This document shows, in pieces, positions 16,913 through 25,873 of a stretch of DNA of 64,000 nucleotides. The position numbers were made by a program, and so were the translations under genes. Each line of letters opens with the position of its first letter. Within the stretch, counting starts at the first letter, position 1. Under the pieces are notes generated by a model. It saw only the letters and a program-made list of their open reading frames with translations, was not told the origin of the DNA and searched no databases. This DNA is from Paraburkholderia dioscoreae (lineage in GTDB: Bacteria > Pseudomonadota > Gammaproteobacteria > Burkholderiales > Burkholderiaceae): assembly GCF_902459535.1 (NCBI RefSeq), contig NZ_LR699554.1, positions 2,914,001-2,978,000 on the forward strand, read 5' to 3'.

Positions 16913-18016
16913 TCACGGCAACATAATCGGCACAGGCCGCGTCAGCAGATCGACATAGAGGCTAAAAAACCTGCCGTTATCGAACTGCGTAACATAAGCG
17001 ATCTTCTGCGGCGAAGCTCCCGCCGCCCGCTGATCGGGATACACCGTCACATGCCCCTGATCTTCGCCGCTCGTAGTGTCGATATCCAGGTACGCACTTT
17101 TAGTCTGCGTAGCGTATGTAGGATCAAGAAAGTACGCGATCGTCAACGTGTCGAACAAATCCGTATTGCTCGCGAATGCGCCCGCATTGGCAATCCCGTA
17201 CGCCTTCGTCACCGCCGTCTGCTTACCGGGGTTATTGACGATCTGGTCATATACGCTTTGAGTCAGCGGCACTGTATCCGTCACGTCGAGCGGAATCACG
17301 GCCTGGGGAATCGACGTCTGCAACACCGTGCGCACCGCAAGCGGATCAAACCACCAGTTAAGTTCCCCGACGGCATTCGCATTGCCCGGCACGGCCATCG
17401 CGCCGCCCATGTAGACGATCCGCTTGATCAGCGGCACAATCTCCGGCGCCTTCATGATCGCCGTGGCGAGGTTGGTGGGCGGCCCCACTTCGAGAATGGT
17501 GACCTGGTTCGGATAACGCTTGATGGTCTGGATCATGAAATCCGCAGCGATCTGCGTCTGCAGTTTCGTCGACACGGCGAAACCATCCGGCGGCGCCACG
17601 AGTTGGGACTGCTGCGTTGGCTCGGGCCTGCTCCACGCACCAAAATAGCCTTGCGGATTAGCGGCCTGCTGCGCACGAATGCTCGCCACATCGTATTGCA
17701 ACGGATAATCCGCGCCGCCGTACACGCCTACCACGTTCTGCACGCCCATGCGCTCCACCGCCTTGAGCGCATCCGATTCTTCCTGAAGCAGCCAGTCGTT
17801 GCCGGTAACGACCGTGAGCCCGAGCAGATTGACCTTGCCTTGCCCCATCAACTGGGTGGTCATGGCGAAAAGCTGGCCGTCGTCGCCCATCGTATTGAAG
17901 TCTGAATCAATGATGACCTTCGGCGCATTGGCGAGAGGATCGGTGGTCGATATGCCGCCTCCGCACGAAGCCAGCCCCAATGATACAATCAGTATGCCTA
18001 CACGTTGTGATTTCAT
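16913..18016 (-). CDS. Nucleoside hydrolase (IunH superfamily), predicted lipoprotein, 367 aa
   Basis: Family enzymes split the N-glycosidic bond of nucleosides, giving ribose and base. The metal-binding N-terminal motif appears as IIDSDFNTMGDDG (35-47), followed by VTGND, EVGPPTNLATAI and a C-terminal NTDLFDTLTIAYF that matches the family's Asp-containing motif. Unusually, an N-terminal lipoprotein signal is present (SLGLASC, Cys18), placing the enzyme outside the cytoplasm; most characterised members are cytosolic. ATG 18016 starts just before that signal. The gene lies 122 bp after rbsK on the same strand, so its ribose product could be imported by the adjacent Rbs system. It could be an operon member or have its own promoter. 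Confidence 0.85.
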   Translation of the reverse strand: MKSQRVGILIVSLGLASCGGGISTTDPLANAPKVIIDSDFNTMGDDGQLFAMTTQLMGQGKVNLLGLTVVTGNDWLLQEESDALKAVERMGVQNVVGVYGGADYPLQYDVASIRAQQAANPQGYFGAWSRPEPTQQSQLVAPPDGFAVSTKLQTQIAADFMIQTIKRYPNQVTILEVGPPTNLATAIMKAPEIVPLIKRIVYMGGAMAVPGNANAVGELNWWFDPLAVRTVLQTSIPQAVIPLDVTDTVPLTQSVYDQIVNNPGKQTAVTKAYGIANAGAFASNTDLFDTLTIAYFLDPTYATQTKSAYLDIDTTSGEDQGHVTVYPDQRAAGASPQKIAYVTQFDNGRFFSLYVDLLTRPVPIMLP

Positions 18017-18138
18017 GTTTCGTCCATTCGAGAGCGTGATTGACAAAGGAACACCATCGCGAGATGGTGCCGATAAATCAACGTCGAGCCACCGGAAGTG
18101 GCAATACGGACCGCCTCATGTCACAACGGGCATCCGCA

Positions 18139-19077
18139 TCAGGTGGCGTTGTCGACTTCCGCGCGAGTCGGTATCGAAGGCTGCGCGCCGGCGCGCGTCA
18201 CGGAAATCGCCGCCGCGCGTTGCGCGAGATTGATCGCGCCTTCCAGCGGCTGCCGTGAGGCGAGTTGCGCGGCAAAGACACCGATAAAAGTGTCGCCGGC
18301 TGCCGTGGTGTCGACGGCTTGCACTTGCGGCGCGGGAAAATGTCTGCCCTCGCCGCCCTCCACCAGAAGATAAGCCCCTTGCGCACCAAGTGTGACGATC
18401 ACATTGCGCGCGCCGCCTTGTTGCAACTCCGTCGCCGCGCGCCGAGCACCGCTTTGCGATTCGACCGGCAGGCCGGCCAGAATGGCGGCCTCGACTTCAT
18501 TCGGCACGAGGTAGTCGACAAGCGGCAGCCACTCCGCGGGCAGCGGCCCGGTTGCCGGCGCCGGGTTCAGCACGGTGGTCTTGCCCAGCCGACGGGCGAG
18601 CGCGAGCGTCGCGTGAACGGAATCCCATGGTGTTTCGAGTTGACATACCACGACGTCGCACGCCTTGATGGCCGCCTCATGGCGAGCCACGCTCTGCGGC
18701 GTGAGTTCGCCGTTGCTACCCGCGACCACGACGATCGTATTCTGTCCGTCGTCAGAGACCGTCACCATAGCGACGCCGGTCGGTTGGGTGGGATGGACCT
18801 CGACCCCGCTGCAGTCGATACCTTCCACTTCCAGATCCTTGACCCGCTGCGCGCCATTCGCGTCGCTCCCGACGCAGCCGATCATGGCCACCTGCGCACC
18901 GATGCGCGCGGCCGCGACAGCCTGGTTCGCGCCCTTGCCCCCTGCAACCTGCGAGAACTCATGTCCGCCAATCGTTTCGCCAGGGCGCGGCAGATGCGGC
19001 GCGCGGGCCACAAGATCCGTATTGATGCTACCCACTACCAGAACCCGGCCCTGCTTCGTTTCTTTCGACACTTTCAT
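18139..19077 (-). CDS. rbsK: Ribokinase, 312 aa
   Basis: PfkB-family sugar kinase that phosphorylates ribose to ribose-5-phosphate in the cytoplasm. Seen: N-terminal GSINTDLV, the substrate-side signature GGKGANQAVAAARIG (about 46-60) and the PfkB C-terminal signature DTTAAGDTFIGVF with the catalytic Asp. Length matches E. coli RbsK (309). AGGAG lies directly upstream of the ATG. It follows rbsC by 37 bp in the rbs operon. No rbsD mutarotase gene is present nearby. Confidence 0.93.
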   Translation of the reverse strand: MKVSKETKQGRVLVVGSINTDLVARAPHLPRPGETIGGHEFSQVAGGKGANQAVAAARIGAQVAMIGCVGSDANGAQRVKDLEVEGIDCSGVEVHPTQPTGVAMVTVSDDGQNTIVVVAGSNGELTPQSVARHEAAIKACDVVVCQLETPWDSVHATLALARRLGKTTVLNPAPATGPLPAEWLPLVDYLVPNEVEAAILAGLPVESQSGARRAATELQQGGARNVIVTLGAQGAYLLVEGGEGRHFPAPQVQAVDTTAAGDTFIGVFAAQLASRQPLEGAINLAQRAAAISVTRAGAQPSIPTRAEVDNAT

Positions 19078-19114
19078 TTTCTCCTGTCACCACCCCTTCA
19101 CACCACCAATCCAA

Positions 19115-20116
19115 TTATCCGGTGCGACGCCGGCTTCGATAAGTATCCAACACGACGGCCACGACAATGACGGCTCCCGTGATAATGCGCTTGGTCGGCT
19201 CCGTCGCGCCGATCTGCGCGAGCCCTGCGGCGAGCACCGAAATGATCAACACGCCAAAAAAAGTGCTCGTCACCGAACCGCGCCCGCCCATCAAACTCGT
19301 TCCGCCGATCACCACCGCCGCGATCACCTGCAATTCGATACCCTGTCCGGCATTCGGGTCCGCGGCTTCGAGCCGGGAAATCTGGAACAGCGAAGCAAGG
19401 CCGGCCAGCAGACCCATCATCGCGAATACCGCGATCTTGTAGAGCCGCGGATTGACGCCTGCAAGGCGTACCGCTTCCTCATTCGTGCCAATGCCGACCA
19501 GATAGCGGCCGAAAACCGTGCGCGTCAGCACGAACTGCGCGGCGACCATCACCACAATGGCGATGATGAACGCCGGCGAGATGCCGAACGCAACGGGATT
19601 GGAGAGAAAATCAAACGCGTCGCCGATATAAGCCGTGCGCGAGTTGGTCAGTTGATACGCGAGACCACGCGCCGCCTCCAGCACGCCGAGCGACACGATG
19701 AACGACGGAATCCGCCAGGCCACGGTGATCGCACCGGTCACGCAACCGGTCAAGGTCGCGCCCGCCATGCCGAGCAAGGCCGCGGGCAACGCCGGCCAAT
19801 GCCACTGCAAGGCCGCGACGCTCGTCAGCGCGGCGCCAAGCGCCAGCACCGAGCCGACCGACAGATCGATGCCGGCAATGATCAGCACGAAGGTCATGCC
19901 GATCGACATCACGACGAGATCGGGAATCTGGTTCGCGATCGTGCTGAACGTGTCGTAGGTCAGGAAGTGCGAACTCAGCAGCGAGAACAGCACGATCATT
20001 CCAAGAAGCGCACCGAGCAGTCCGAGGTAATTCGACAATCCGAGACGCGTGCCGAGCGGCTTCGCGTTTTTCGGTGGCTCGTTCTGCAGCGTAGGCAGGC
20101 TGGTTTCTACGGTCAT
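19115..20116 (-). CDS. rbsC: Ribose ABC transporter permease, 333 aa
   Basis: Inner-membrane permease of the ribose-type (CUT2) ABC importers. It has eight to ten hydrophobic segments and the family motifs GIDLSVGSVLALGA (about residues 85-98) and GTNEEAVRLAGV, the loop that contacts the ATPase. ATG 20116 is chosen over a TTG at 20122, since the TTG overlaps the stop of rbsA. The gene sits between rbsA and rbsK, all leftward. The frame is intact, unlike the neighbouring ATPase gene. Confidence 0.93.
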   Translation of the reverse strand: MTVETSLPTLQNEPPKNAKPLGTRLGLSNYLGLLGALLGMIVLFSLLSSHFLTYDTFSTIANQIPDLVVMSIGMTFVLIIAGIDLSVGSVLALGAALTSVAALQWHWPALPAALLGMAGATLTGCVTGAITVAWRIPSFIVSLGVLEAARGLAYQLTNSRTAYIGDAFDFLSNPVAFGISPAFIIAIVVMVAAQFVLTRTVFGRYLVGIGTNEEAVRLAGVNPRLYKIAVFAMMGLLAGLASLFQISRLEAADPNAGQGIELQVIAAVVIGGTSLMGGRGSVTSTFFGVLIISVLAAGLAQIGATEPTKRIITGAVIVVAVVLDTYRSRRRTG

Positions 20117-20118
20117 GC

Positions 20119-21727
20119 TCAATACTCCACTAATTTGCTTTCGGCGGGCGCTTTGGCGTCGGGTTCGATCGGTTCGTGCAGCAGGTCATCGCGCTTCGCG
20201 TAACCCGCGAATGCTGCCGCCAGCAGCGCGTCCTGGGTCCAGTTGCCGCGCTCGAACAGGCCCGCCATCCGTCCCGCCGACATCACCCCGATCCGGTCGC
20301 AAATCGCCATCAATTCGCGCAGATCGCTCGATACGACCACGAGAGCACGGCCTTCGCGAGCCAGCGCGCCCATCAATGCATAGATATCGAACTTCGCACC
20401 GACGTCGATGCCGCGCGTCGGTTCATCGAACAGCAGCACTGTGCATCGCGTGCAAGCCACCGGCCGATCACCACTTTCTGCTGGTTGCCGCCCGACAGTT
20501 CCGACACCGGCTGTGCCGCCCCGCGCTGCGGATGCGCATGGCGTCGATCTGCTGACGTGCCAGCGCCGCCTCGCGACGCCCATCCACCACACCCTTGCTC
20601 GACACCGCGCGCAAGTGCCCCAGCGAAATGTTGGCGGCAATGGGCTGGGTCAGCAGAAGCCCCTCGCCTTTGCGATCTTCCGTGATCAGCGCGATACCGT
20701 GCTTCACGGCGTCCGACGGCGAGGCAATCGCCACCGGTTCAGGTGTGCCACCTTCACGCCCGAGCGAGACGCTGCCGGCGTCAGCGCGGTCCGCGCCGTA
20801 AATGAGCCGCATCAGTTCAGTGCGGCCGGCGCCGATCAGCCCGCTGATGCCGAAAATCTCGCCGGCCCTGACTTCGAAGGACACGTCGCGCACCACCGGC
20901 TCGCGCGTCATGCCGCTGACCTTGAACGCCACCTCGCCGATGCGCCGCTCGCCGAGGTCGATCCTGTCGCCGATATCGCGCCCTACCATCAGGGTCACGA
21001 GACGGTCGGTCGAGAGATTGGCCATCTCGTCGACGTGCACGAGCCGGCCGTCGCGCAACACGGCGGCGCGCCGCGCGATACGCTTCAATTCTTCCAGCCG
21101 GTGTGAGATGTACACCAGCGCCACACCGCGCGCCTTGAGCCGCTCGACCTGCTCGAACAGCAGATCGACTTCGCGGGCGGTCAGCATCGCGGTGGGCTCG
21201 TCGAGAATCAGTACGCGGCAGTCGCCGATCAGATTCCGCGCGATCTCGACCATCTGTTGATGCCCGATACCCAGCGTACCCACCAGCGTGTCGGGATCGA
21301 TTGCGTCGAGACCGACCTGCGCCATGGCGTGCCGCGCGTTCTCGCGCAGCCTCGCGCGGTCGATCCAGCCGACCAGGTTGCGCGGCAAACGGTTCAGAAA
21401 GAGGTTCTCCGCCACCGAGAGAGTCGGCAGAAGGTTCAGTTCCTGCATGACCATGCGCACGCCGAGCGCCTCGGCGTCCTTGCGGCTGGCAGGCGCGTAG
21501 GCCGCGCCGCCCAGGTTCATCGAACCGGCAGTGGGCGTGACGAGACCGCCGACGATCTTGGACAGGGTGCTCTTGCCCGCGCCGTTTTCGCCGGTCAACG
21601 CCAGCACCTCGCCCGCGCGCAGTTCCAGCGATACGTCGGCGAGCACGGGCTCGGCATAGGTCTTGCCGATGCCGTGAACACACAGCACGGGCGGTGCGTC
21701 AGCAAGGGACGGAATGGGAGTGGACAT
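20119..21727 (-). pseudogene. rbsA: Ribose ABC transporter ATPase with two 1-base frameshifts
   Basis: Duplicated ATPase of the ribose importer. The first ATPase half is intact: Walker A GENGAGKST, signature GIGHQQMVEIARNL, Walker B LILDEPTAML. In the second half the reading frame breaks twice. At the C-run 20519-20522 one base appears lost, and the expected LSGGNQQKVVIGRWLARD continues only in the next frame. Near 20445 another base appears lost, and LLFDEPTRGIDVGAKFDIY resumes in the third frame and runs to the stop at 20119. Restoring two bases would give about 536 residues, close to the family's usual length of about 500. As written, translation ends soon after the first shift, removing the signature and Walker B of the second ATPase. 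Both a genuine mutation and a sequencing or assembly error are possible. Confidence 0.88.
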
Positions 21728-21756
21728 CAGAATGATCAGGCTGGACGTAAATCAGG

Positions 21757-21787
21757 CGCGTGGCCCCTGGACGAAGCGGGCCACGCG
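21757..21787 (-). promoter_or_regulatory. Intercistronic hairpin between rbsB and rbsA
   Basis: CGCGTGGCCC (21757-21766) and GGGCCACGCG (21778-21787) form a perfect 10-bp stem with an 11-nt loop, starting 12 bp after the rbsB stop and 30 bp before the rbsA ATG. No U-run follows. Such hairpins downstream of binding-protein genes commonly protect the upstream mRNA or partly terminate, giving more binding protein than transporter. Confidence 0.6.
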
Positions 21788-21798
21788 TTGCACCAATC

Positions 21799-22764
21799 TC
21801 ACTTGGTGACCAGATCGACCGGTGTTTCAACGACGCCGGACAATTCAGACTGCTTCTTGTGTTCGGAGAGCGCCTTCAAAGCCGTGTCGATGCCGAACAC
21901 CGCCTGCTTCGCGGCATATTGATTCGCGGTGGCGAGCACGCGGCCGTCGGCGAGCATGGGCTTGATCGCGTTGATGTCGTCGTAGCCCACCACCTGCACC
22001 TTGCCCTGCTTGCCCGCCGCGCGTACCGCCGATACGGCGCCGATCGCCATGTTGTCGTTGCCGCACAGCAAGGCCTTGACGTCCGGGTTCGCGTTGAGGA
22101 TCTGGCTGGCCACGGCATTGCCCTTGTCGATTTCCCACTCGCCCGATTGCAGCGCGACGACCTTCATGCCGCCCGACTGCATGGCCTGCCTGAAGCCGGC
22201 GGTGCGTTGCTGCGCGTTGGTCGTGGTCGTGACACCTTCGATAATGCCGACGTTGTCGCCCGACTTCAGGTGTTTGGCCAGGTAATCGCCGACCTTCTGA
22301 GCGCCCTTCGCGTTATCCGGCCCGACGAACGGGATATTCAGCGCTTTCGACTTGAGAACCTCGTCGTCCAGCTTGTTGTCGATATTGACCACGATGATGC
22401 CGGCATCGACCGCTTTCTTCAGAACCGGCACCAGTGCCTTGGAGTCGGCCGGCGCGATCACCAGAGCATCGACCTTCGAGACGATCATCTGCTCGACAAT
22501 GCGGATCTGGTTCGCGGTGTCCGTCTCGTCCTTGATGCCGTTCGTCACCAGGTCGAATTTCGCCGGATTCTGCTTCTGATAATCCTTGGCGCCCGTTTCC
22601 ATGGTCAGGAAAAATTCGTTCGCCAGCGACTTCATGACAAGCGCGACTTTCGGTTTATGGGCAGCCTGGGCGAATGCCGCGGGCATCGGCAAAATCGACA
22701 CGGCGAGGAAGGCCGCGCCGGCTGCGATGGCGCGACGCCGCGCCGGTTGGAAATGGCGAATCAT
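21799..22764 (-). CDS. rbsB: Ribose-type ABC transporter periplasmic binding protein, 321 aa
   Basis: Periplasmic sugar-binding protein of the ribose/allose class. Signal peptide to about residue 32 (PAAFAQA). Family features: VALVMKSLANEFF, VDALVIAPADSKAL, NIDNKLDD, LLCGNDNMAIGAVSA and VVGYDDINAIKPML. GGAGA lies 5 nt before the ATG. First gene of the rbs operon and the only binding protein attached to it; a close paralogue lies at 42883-43872. Ribose is the inferred ligand from the operon's ribokinase; other pentoses or hexoses are possible. Confidence 0.9.
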   Translation of the reverse strand: MIRHFQPARRRAIAAGAAFLAVSILPMPAAFAQAAHKPKVALVMKSLANEFFLTMETGAKDYQKQNPAKFDLVTNGIKDETDTANQIRIVEQMIVSKVDALVIAPADSKALVPVLKKAVDAGIIVVNIDNKLDDEVLKSKALNIPFVGPDNAKGAQKVGDYLAKHLKSGDNVGIIEGVTTTTNAQQRTAGFRQAMQSGGMKVVALQSGEWEIDKGNAVASQILNANPDVKALLCGNDNMAIGAVSAVRAAGKQGKVQVVGYDDINAIKPMLADGRVLATANQYAAKQAVFGIDTALKALSEHKKQSELSGVVETPVDLVTK

Positions 22765-22958
22765 TGTTGTCTCCGTATCGCTCGTTCGGTCTACTGAGAG
22801 CCGTTGAGTCGTGTGATGGGCAGGAACGCCGCACTTGCCACGCCTCGCCGGATCTTGCGGGTCTTCTCGCGTGATGCCGGGCAGGTATGGCCAGATCCAA
22901 TCCTATCCCCGCGAACTGCGTTATGCTATGCCAAATTTCAAAACCTATCGTTTCAAAA

Positions 22959-23831
22959 ATGGAACACGTCGACTGGGACGACCTTCGGATTCTGGTGGCC
23001 ATCGCCCGTGAGGGAACGATGCGATCGGCCGCGGCGGCGTGCGACCTGAGCGCGCCGACCCTGTCGCGCCGCCTTACCGAGCTGGAAAGACGGCTCGGCG
23101 AACCGCTGATCGACCGGGTGCCGTCGGGTTGCACCGTGACCGCGTTCGGCGCGCGGGTGCTGGCCTGGGCGGAGCAGATGGAAAACCTGGCTCACCAGAT
23201 TGAACGCGCCGCGGACGTGAACGGCGGCTCGGCCGCGCACGGCACGGTGCGGATCAACGCCGTCGAATGGCCGTCGTACATTCTGCTGAAGCTGCTCGGC
23301 TCGTTTCAGGACAGGCTGCCCGGCCTCGCAATCGAAGTGCTGACTTCGCGCCGCCCCTACAGCCTTGCGCGGCGCGAGGCGGACATCGCCCTCTGGTCCG
23401 AGTGCCCGGAAGAGGGCGATCTGTATGTTCGGCGGATCGGGCGGATTCGCTTCGGGCTATTCGGCTCGCGCGATTATTATCTTCGCCACAGGGCGGCGAT
23501 CATGAAGAAGGAATGGGACAAGCTTTCGTTCGTCGGCTATGACGACCGGCAGCCTGACCATCCGGCCACACAATGGCTGAAAGCGCTGCCGGGCGCTCCG
23601 GCGCCTTCGCTTCGCAGCAGCTATGGCATGGGCGTATTCGACGGCGTTCTGGGTGGCTCCGGGCTCGGTGTCCTTGCCCAGTTGGCTGGCGACACGACGA
23701 GCGACCTCGTCTGCGTGGAGAAACATATCAAGGCGCTGGATCAGGACGTGTGGATGGTGTTGCATCCGGCTCTGCGCGACAGCGAGCGAATCCGGACCGT
23801 CGCCAACCTCATCGCCGAGATTTTCCGTTAG
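22959..23831 (+). CDS. LysR-family transcriptional regulator, 290 aa
   Basis: N-terminal winged HTH: WDDLRILVAIAREGTMRSAAAACDLSAPTLSRRLTEL, with the LysR pattern at about residues 6-42, then an effector-binding domain. ATG 22959 begins directly before the conserved HTH; the open frame extends upstream without a credible site. It is divergent from rbsB across 194 bp, the classic arrangement for a LysR regulator and its target, so regulation of the rbs operon is plausible although Rbs operons are more often under a LacI protein. Its 3' end converges with the nitrilase-family gene with only 16 bp between stops. Confidence 0.88.
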   Translation: MEHVDWDDLRILVAIAREGTMRSAAAACDLSAPTLSRRLTELERRLGEPLIDRVPSGCTVTAFGARVLAWAEQMENLAHQIERAADVNGGSAAHGTVRINAVEWPSYILLKLLGSFQDRLPGLAIEVLTSRRPYSLARREADIALWSECPEEGDLYVRRIGRIRFGLFGSRDYYLRHRAAIMKKEWDKLSFVGYDDRQPDHPATQWLKALPGAPAPSLRSSYGMGVFDGVLGGSGLGVLAQLAGDTTSDLVCVEKHIKALDQDVWMVLHPALRDSERIRTVANLIAEIFR

Positions 23832-23847
23832 CGTTGCTTGACGAACG

Positions 23848-24801
23848 CTACCGTATCGGCCGGTCGCGACTGACCTGCGCGAAACTGATCGCGATTCCGC
23901 CTCGGGACGAGACGCTGCGTGGCTCGAAATCCGTCGCACGATGGCCGAATCGGGTCAGCAAGCCATAGAGTTCCGGCCGGCGGGCCAGCAGCCATTGCCG
24001 CCCAGCACTTCCGTCGATCAGCCCCGTCTCCAGACAGGCGGAAACGAGTGCGTCTTGCGTACCGCGTTCGGCGAGCACGCGACCGCACGGATCGACGATC
24101 ATCCCTGCCCCACCCGACCGTTCAAGGCCAGCGACTTCCAATCCTTCGCTGCAGACAACGAACATGCCGTTGTCGGCTGCTCGCGCCGGCAGCCAGCATC
24201 GCATCGATTGCTCCATCGAAACCGGCTGCGTCGGGCGGCCTCCGGTACGGTCCACGCCGTCGCTGCGATGCGGCGCGAGCAGCAGCGTCGCGCCCATCAG
24301 CGCCGTCATACGCATGTTCTCGACCAGACAATTGTCGCCGCCGATCAGGATGCCGACGCGAACGCCCCACGCCGTATCGAACACGGTGAACCGATCGCCG
24401 CTGCTGATCCGCCGATGCTCGAACGCATGCAGCTTGCGGTGGCAATGCCGCGCCCCGCCGGGCAGGCAAACGGCGTAGCTGTTGAACAGACGCCCGTCGG
24501 CCGCCCGCTCGATAAAGCCGACGCCGGCCGCCACGCCAAAGCGTTCGACTGCGTCGGCAACCGCGCTGACCGACGGTCCGTCGAGCGGTTCTGCAAGCGC
24601 ATCGAGCTCGGCGCGATGAAGCTTCGTCACGCTTTCATAGCCGCCGATACAGGTCTCCGGAAATACCGCGAGGACGATTTCTTCCTGCGCGGCAAGCGCG
24701 AGGCAATCCGCAATGCGCGCAACGTTATGCGGCGCGTCGCCGGGACGTGAAACGAGCGGGACGGCTGCGACGCGAAGCGATGGAACAGCGGGGAGCGACA
24801 T
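23848..24801 (-). CDS. Carbon-nitrogen hydrolase (nitrilase superfamily) with altered nucleophile site, 317 aa
   Basis: Nitrilase-fold enzymes cleave C-N bonds with a Glu-Lys-Cys triad. Glu49 (VFPETCIGGYE) and Lys123 (HRKLHAFE) are present. The nucleophile motif, normally I-C-Y/W-D-N, reads ILIGGDNCLVEN (151-162): the catalytic position is Gly154, while a cysteine is found at 158. The rest of the fold (NMRMTALMGATLLLAPH; GLEVAGLERSGGAGMIVDPCGRVLAE) is typical. It may be a non-catalytic member, or Cys158 may have taken over. ATG 24801 gives the family's usual N-terminus. It is divergent from a LysR gene starting at 24894. Confidence 0.82.
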   Translation of the reverse strand: MSLPAVPSLRVAAVPLVSRPGDAPHNVARIADCLALAAQEEIVLAVFPETCIGGYESVTKLHRAELDALAEPLDGPSVSAVADAVERFGVAAGVGFIERAADGRLFNSYAVCLPGGARHCHRKLHAFEHRRISSGDRFTVFDTAWGVRVGILIGGDNCLVENMRMTALMGATLLLAPHRSDGVDRTGGRPTQPVSMEQSMRCWLPARAADNGMFVVCSEGLEVAGLERSGGAGMIVDPCGRVLAERGTQDALVSACLETGLIDGSAGRQWLLARRPELYGLLTRFGHRATDFEPRSVSSRGGIAISFAQVSRDRPIR

Positions 24802-24893
24802 CTTCACGACCGGATGGATGGAACGACTCCATTGGACCGCCCGCCCTTCGATAAGTAAAATGAAAAATTCTATGCATTCAATCACTTCGTGGA

Positions 24894-25805
24894 ATGGAAC
24901 TGAAATTACTGCGCGCCTTTCTGACCGTCGCTGAACTCCGGCACTTTGGCCACGCCGCAGAAGCGCTCTACGTCAGCCAGCCCGCTCTGAGCAAGCAGAT
25001 CGTGGCATTGGAAGCGAGCCTTGGCGCGCGCCTGTTCGAGCGCGGCCGGCACGGTGCGGAACTGACGGTCTTCGGCGAAACGTTTCTTGCCGACGCAGAG
25101 GCCCTGGTCCGCGACGCGGACAATATCCTCGCGCGTGCCCGCGAGGCGAGCAGCGGAACGCGCGGCTATCTGCGCGTCGGTCTTGGACTCTCGACCCTGA
25201 ACGAGGTGCCGCAACTGATCGCCCAATTCCGCAAGCTCCATCCGAATGTCAGCGTCACCCTCAACGACCTTTCTTCGGCGGAGCAAACCCGGAGGCTTCT
25301 CACCGGCAAGCTCGACGTCGGCTTCCTGCGCTTGCCGGCCGACGCAGGCTTGTCCACGTTGCCGATACTCGACGAGGCACTGGCATTGGCGATACCGCAG
25401 CACGCGCGCTGGAAACGCGTTCCGTCGAATCTGAAGGAATTGAACGAGCCCGGCTTCATCGCGCTGTCACGCGGACGCGGCCCCGGACTGGCAGCGCAGA
25501 TCGACCACTGGTGCGGTGACCATGGCTTCGTGCCCAATGTGATCCAGCAGGCCGACGACATCCAGTCGGTACTCGTCGGCGTGGCGGCAGGCGTCGGCGC
25601 GGCGTTTTTACCCTCGCGGGCGCAATACCTGTTGCGCGACGCAAGGGTGCTGCCGTTGCGCGACGCCGCCGGCCGGTGGCGAGTCGGACTGGCGTGGCAT
25701 GCCACACGCGAGGATCCCGTAGTGGCCAATTTTGTCGCGTTCGTTCGCGCGGCGAAGAAGTCCCTGCGCGCGGATTCAGCTACCCACGCCGATCAAAATG
25801 CATAG
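24894..25805 (+). CDS. LysR-family transcriptional regulator, 303 aa
   Basis: The HTH at about 1-60 (LRAFLTVAELRHFGHAAEALYVSQPALSKQI) and the effector domain with GYLRVGLG are typical of the CbbR/BenM-like branch that responds to small organic acids. The start ATG 24894 is directly before the conserved MELKLLRAF. Divergent from the nitrilase-family gene across 92 bp, so that gene is its likely target. It converges on the PhyH gene. Confidence 0.9.
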   Translation: MELKLLRAFLTVAELRHFGHAAEALYVSQPALSKQIVALEASLGARLFERGRHGAELTVFGETFLADAEALVRDADNILARAREASSGTRGYLRVGLGLSTLNEVPQLIAQFRKLHPNVSVTLNDLSSAEQTRRLLTGKLDVGFLRLPADAGLSTLPILDEALALAIPQHARWKRVPSNLKELNEPGFIALSRGRGPGLAAQIDHWCGDHGFVPNVIQQADDIQSVLVGVAAGVGAAFLPSRAQYLLRDARVLPLRDAAGRWRVGLAWHATREDPVVANFVAFVRAAKKSLRADSATHADQNA

Positions 25806-25873
25806 ACCTGCCTCCCCCCTGGATCGCCAACGCCGTGCGTTATCGCATGACGAACGCGTGCAGTCGGCCTGTC

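Noticed and set aside
20440..20525. Programmed ribosomal frameshifting in rbsA
   Set aside because: Two separate shifts in the same direction, no slippery heptamer with downstream structure, and no precedent in this family; mutation or sequence error is simpler.
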